A stretch of 64,000 nt of DNA from Boletus sp. NGJ. Lineage: Eukaryota > Basidiomycota > Agaricomycetes > Boletales > Boletaceae. A model generated the notes under the pieces. That model had not been told where the DNA came from and did not search any database. It saw nothing but the letters and a program-made list of their open reading frames with translations. The translations under genes were made by a program, and so were the position numbers. Positions 60,573 to 64,000 of this stretch are shown here, piece after piece. Location: positions 62,001 to 126,000 of the forward strand of contig JAGTXK010000242.1 in the NCBI GenBank assembly GCA_019096195.1. Reading direction: 5' to 3'. Each line of letters begins with the position of its first letter. Positions within the stretch are counted from its first letter, which is position 1.

Positions 60573-60904
60573 TACTATCTTACTTATCCCCTAACATGTC
60601 ATACGGACGCATATCCTGACGAGCCGTTTTTCTCTGATTCATGCAGGTGCATAGCGTCGGAACAAATCGTTCACGAGATGTACAGCAATAGCAATCACAT
60701 TCCCAGGGTAGTGTCAACTGACTCGCGCTTTCTTCGCCGCAGGCTTTCGATGGCTCTTTGACTGAACGGAAGCCCCGTTCATAGTGTTGGTATATCTCTC
60801 CTTTATATCTTCCACCCATTTACCCCCTTCCGCGCCATTGAACAGCCAAACGTGGCTGCATTCTAGGTCAGTAGCATGATCAAAATCCCTAGCACAAAGC
60901 CACG
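60573..60904. other. Convergent intergenic between Kei1 and Sir2
   Basis: 330 bases with the 3' ends of two convergent genes; nothing else recognised. Confidence 0.4.
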
Positions 60905-63333
60905 TTACCTCCCTAAGACTCTCGCGGGCTCTGCTCGACACAACATTTCGCTGGACGTTCTCTTCCTGTTTGTCTGAAACCGTGCCACTTTGAGTCCACC
61001 TTTGGGATCTGGACGGGGCGAAAGGCCCCATTGCAGCTGCTCGCATAAATGGTGCACAATCTCGTCGGCATCACCAAGAAGAACAATCTGAAAACGTCTT
61101 TCGAGTCAAGCCCTTTAGCAACGAGATGACGTACATCAGGATTGATGTGCCTTATCGGTGTCTTGTTGATAAGGATCTGATTGGCAAGGAGTGATCCCTC
61201 GTATGTAAATGACTCTCTTGGACTGTTCACTGACCTGCGGCACGGAATGTGGTAAATGAGCTATGTCAGGTCAGGTCAGCAGTTTGGTAGGACTCAATAA
61301 AGTCGAACGTACACAGAATCTCGGATACGGGAGACACCTTGAGCGATGTGCCGATGACTAACAAGAGATCAACCTTGTCTCGGTCATCCAACAGCGCTTG
61401 ATCGAAGTTGTCCGTAAGTTTCTCCCCAAAGAACGTAATGTCAGGCTGTGAAGGTCGAAGGCGTACGTCAAGGGGCTTCTTCACTGACAGCGTTCGGAAG
61501 GATACCTTCATCACGCCTACAGGTAGATCGTCGCTCTCATCGCTATCGTCCTCCCATTCGTTCCTTCTTTTCCCCTTCTTCCTTGCAGGTTTGCTCTTTT
61601 GGGCCGCAGCAGCCTTGTGTGCCTCCAAGCATGCTTTGCAGTATGGGACGCGCTGGTCGAGGATTTCACGCTCAATTTCGATGCCTGGAACCTTGATTCG
61701 GCATTGAAGACAAGTAGCTGTCTTGAAGGAGCCGTGACATTGCAAGACGCGTGTGATGCCCGCGATGGACTCGAGCGTGTCGATGTTTTGCGTGTAATTC
61801 TGTGTGCAGTTTGATCGGTCGCTCGCCGTTAGGGCTAAACTAGACCAAATACGTGGTGTACATACCCGAAGGAGCTACGACCCAAGCGTGGAATTTGTTC
61901 GTGACCACACTTGTGAGATTCAGTGAAAACAGTACCTTGTTTTTGTCTTCCAGGAGTTTGATGAATCGGTGACAAGGGGAGGGTATGAAATTAGATGGAT
62001 ATATTTGACTTGGACCATGTTGTCAGGAATTTGGTGTTTCCTGGCAGAGTAGATCTTACCTTGCGAAGGAGCTTTGCGGAAAGTGTTAGTTACCGTCCCT
62101 CGAGACTCAGATGAAGAAGTGCACTCACTAGAATACTGGATTATTGGAGCAATGTGATGGAAGGGTGGTTAGAACGGTCCCAAGGCAGACAGAGCAGTTT
62201 TACCTGTGGGGTTTTCTTTGAAGTAGTGTATATCGAACCTGAGTGATGTTTAAAAGGCCGGTTTGATCCTGAGGAGCAAACGACGAACATTTGCTGAGGG
62301 TCGTCCAAGTCATATTGACCCTTTTCCTTCAGTGTCGCATAGAGGCCGTTGCGGGACCTAAAGTCCGGGATACCACAAGAGACACCTAGAGATGCTCAGG
62401 AAGTATGCGCGCGAATCGAAAGAAAGGTCACGTACTAATGCCCGCACCGGTCAGTACCATAATACGTTTCGAGTTGATTATGAGAGAGACCGCGTCGGAA
62501 ATCGTATTGTATTGTGGAAGTTTTTCTCTTAGATGCAGTCTTGCCCAGAGTTCAGTCCAAAAGGCTTCTGCCAATTCGTCGACAGTCGACTCACTCTCTC
62601 GATATTGCCACTCTGAGGAAGAACAACAGCGTCTTTGGAAGCTTGTTTCTAAGTTCTGGACACTGCGTGGAATGTTGAAATAAAGACACGGAGGAAAGGA
62701 AGAAAGCCGTGACATACTAGACTAATACCAAATGCAAATAGTAGTTTGACAATAGGTATATCTTGTACGAGGACATATTCTCGAACGAATGAACTCATTC
62801 CTGGGCATGGTGAGTCACTAAGCCGTGATGTGGCTAGGTAAAGCACTCACCGCGTTCCTTGAGATGGTGCATCATTTTCCGAATTTCGTCCTTGGTCCAA
62901 GCCTCTATAGCTGAATGTGGCTATGAGTTACATGTCACCGTAAAGAGCGGGATGGCGATAGAAAGAGGACATCACAGTTCGCGAATTATCACACCTACCC
63001 ACCTTCTTCTTCCAAGGCACGGAGATCAGAAGTGTCAATGCCACCGTCCTCGAGGTCTGCGATGCCAACTACTGCAGGAGTGCATTTCTCTTGTACAAGG
63101 AGAGAAAGATCTTCCGTGTCTGAGGTTTCCGTATCACTGTCGAGCTCAGTCATCTCAGTGGAGACATCCTCGCTAAGTCCCTCCAAGAGGTCCTCGATGG
63201 TGTCGGGGTCCACGTCGACGTCCTCTGTAGCGTTAAGGAACGCGCGGAGCTGCAGGGCGTGTAATGGGCTCAGTGGTTTGGATTCCGTGTCCCCATCTTG
63301 GCTCGGGGGTTTGTGCGGTCCTGGGTCACTCAT
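60905..63333 (-). CDS. Sir2 family NAD-dependent protein deacetylase (Hst1/Sir2-like)
   Basis: NAD-dependent lysine deacetylase of the class I sirtuins, usually acting on chromatin. The start at 63333 gives [20 protein letters not shown] and an acidic leader ([20 protein letters not shown]). The core has [13 protein letters not shown] and [20 protein letters not shown] (NAD site), [36 protein letters not shown] (catalytic His) and zinc cysteines CLQC and [23 protein letters not shown] and [12 protein letters not shown] follow, then [20 protein letters not shown]. Between the second zinc knuckle and FGE is a Lys-rich/acidic insert ([23 protein letters not shown]). Many short introns; one 9-base microexon (61866-61874) encodes LLR before NYTQN. 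The C-terminus [12 protein letters not shown] ends at 60905. About 520-560 residues. The exon linking the leader to the core (62700-62920) is least certain. Confidence 0.88.
61866..61874 (-). other. 9-nt microexon of the Sir2 gene
   Basis: On the minus strand CGTAG|CTCCTTCGG|GTATG. It encodes Leu-Leu-Arg and is the only way to complete the K-LLR-NYTQNID motif: the exon before ends DKNK|GTACTG and the one after begins CACAG|AATTAC. Its length is a multiple of three, so skipping would keep frame but remove LLR from the NAD-binding site. Confidence 0.75.
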
Positions 63334-63497
63334 CCGTTTACCGGCGATAGTCAAAAGAACATGCACTTTGTAGTGTCACTGTCAATCAATACTCACAAGT
63401 CACGTGAGGCGGTATTTCTGCAACACGTGATCGGTAGGTTATAAGGTGCAGCTGGCGCGAATATGACTCTCGACGTACTTCTTTCTCGTCGATCATC

Positions 63498-64000
63498 ATG
63501 ACGGTACGATGCACAGACGACTCGAACATATTTGATTTCTTCCCTTCCTCTCCGAGTTCGCACAGGTTCACTTCCCCACCCCTGGCGGAATGTCAGGCGG
63601 TCACGGTGTTTATTGATGACCTCAACTTGGTCGTTCCGAAACGGCGCACTCTACCCCTGGAGCTGATTGAATACATCATAAAGCTTTTCCACCAACGATA
63701 TCGCTCGTTCCGTGCTCTCCGGGCTTTGTCGGAGGCCAGCTCTCAGTTCCGGGTGATAGCCCTGCGGAGATACATGACCTCTCTGGATATACATTCCGCG
63801 AAACAGCTTACCTCCCTCTCTAAGATGCATATATGCATGCTGTCGCGCAATTCTACATGGGACTGCGTAGGGCTTCACTGGGTAAAGTAAGCAGAGCGCA
63901 TATATGCTGCGGATGACCACCCTTTAGCCTGTTTCATCCAGGCATTTAACAGCACAATCCGGTGATCTCGCAAAGGCACCTTGGAGACCAAGTCTTATGG
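63498..64000 (+). CDS. F-box-like protein, 5' part, runs off the window
   Basis: The frame from 63498 gives MTVRCTDDSNIFDFFPSSPS, a spacer, then PKRRTLPLELIEYIIKLFHQ, which reads like the F-box helix (LPxELIxxII) common in Agaricomycete F-box-like proteins, followed by FRALRALSEASSQFRVIALR and RYMTSLDIHSAKQLTSLS. The first exon probably ends before the stop at 63888, where GTAAGCAGAG (63889 region) and a later CATCCAG resemble an intron, with AFNSTIR as continuation. Only the start of the gene is inside the window, and its function and substrate are unknown. Divergent from the Sir2 gene with about 165 bases between starts. Confidence 0.6.

Overview
This window is nuclear DNA of a filamentous basidiomycete, most likely an Agaricomycete. 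The genes are intron-rich, with introns of about 45-60 nt bounded by GT..AG and CTRAY-like branch sites. Intergenic gaps are short, and the family content fits: an HSPA12/Hsp70-like ATPase family, Kei1, a CPS1-type M20 peptidase and Agaricomycete F-box-like proteins. The species cannot be named from sequence alone.

Layout from left to right. 0.3-14 kb is ordinary housekeeping: dynein light chain LC8 (-), an M20 carboxypeptidase with broken frames (+), acetyl-CoA carboxylase ACC1 (+) and beta-carbonic anhydrase (+). 14.6-28.3 kb is rearranged. An intact MFS transporter sits beside a decayed 5' fragment of SF3B1. Next come a decayed Hsp70-like gene and a decayed coiled-coil gene, then the complete SF3B1 (-) and a second, broken MFS copy. 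28.4-33.7 kb holds repeat remnants, a GMC oxidoreductase fragment, a METTL21-type lysine methyltransferase (+) and a GPI-type aspartic protease (+). 33.9-35.2 kb is a divergent H3/H4 pair. 38.4-45.5 kb carries Nup85 (+) and an F-BAR/RhoGAP protein (+). 47.7-49.0 kb is a second H4/H3 pair in inverted orientation. 49.1-58.4 kb holds an intact divergent coiled-coil/Hsp70-like pair followed by a tandem, decayed copy of it. 59.5-64 kb has Kei1 (+), a Sir2 deacetylase (-) and the start of an F-box-like gene (+).

The main structural result is a nested inverted duplication. Read 5'->3', the left side has Hsp70-like(-), coiled-coil(+), H3(-), H4(+). The reverse complement of the right side has the same four genes in the same order and orientation. 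On the right the coiled-coil and H3 stop codons are only about 140 bp apart. On the left about 11.6 kb (SF3B1, MFS, GMC fragment, methyltransferase, protease) lies between them. The histone arms are nearly identical, introns and shared promoter included, and the similarity stops at the stop codons, as expected from gene conversion. The Hsp70/coiled-coil arms have diverged, and the left one is a pseudogene pair.

The best candidate for an undescribed system is this divergently transcribed pair: an HSPA12-like ATPase and a 562-residue coiled-coil protein I do not recognise. It is present three times (one apparently intact, two decayed), always as the same head-to-head unit with a shared intergenic region. 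No function is shown by the sequence; a chaperone/partner relationship is inference.

The assembly may contain homopolymer errors. Two single-base frame breaks in the essential ACC1 gene both lie in short homopolymers, so single-base breaks elsewhere should be read with that in mind.
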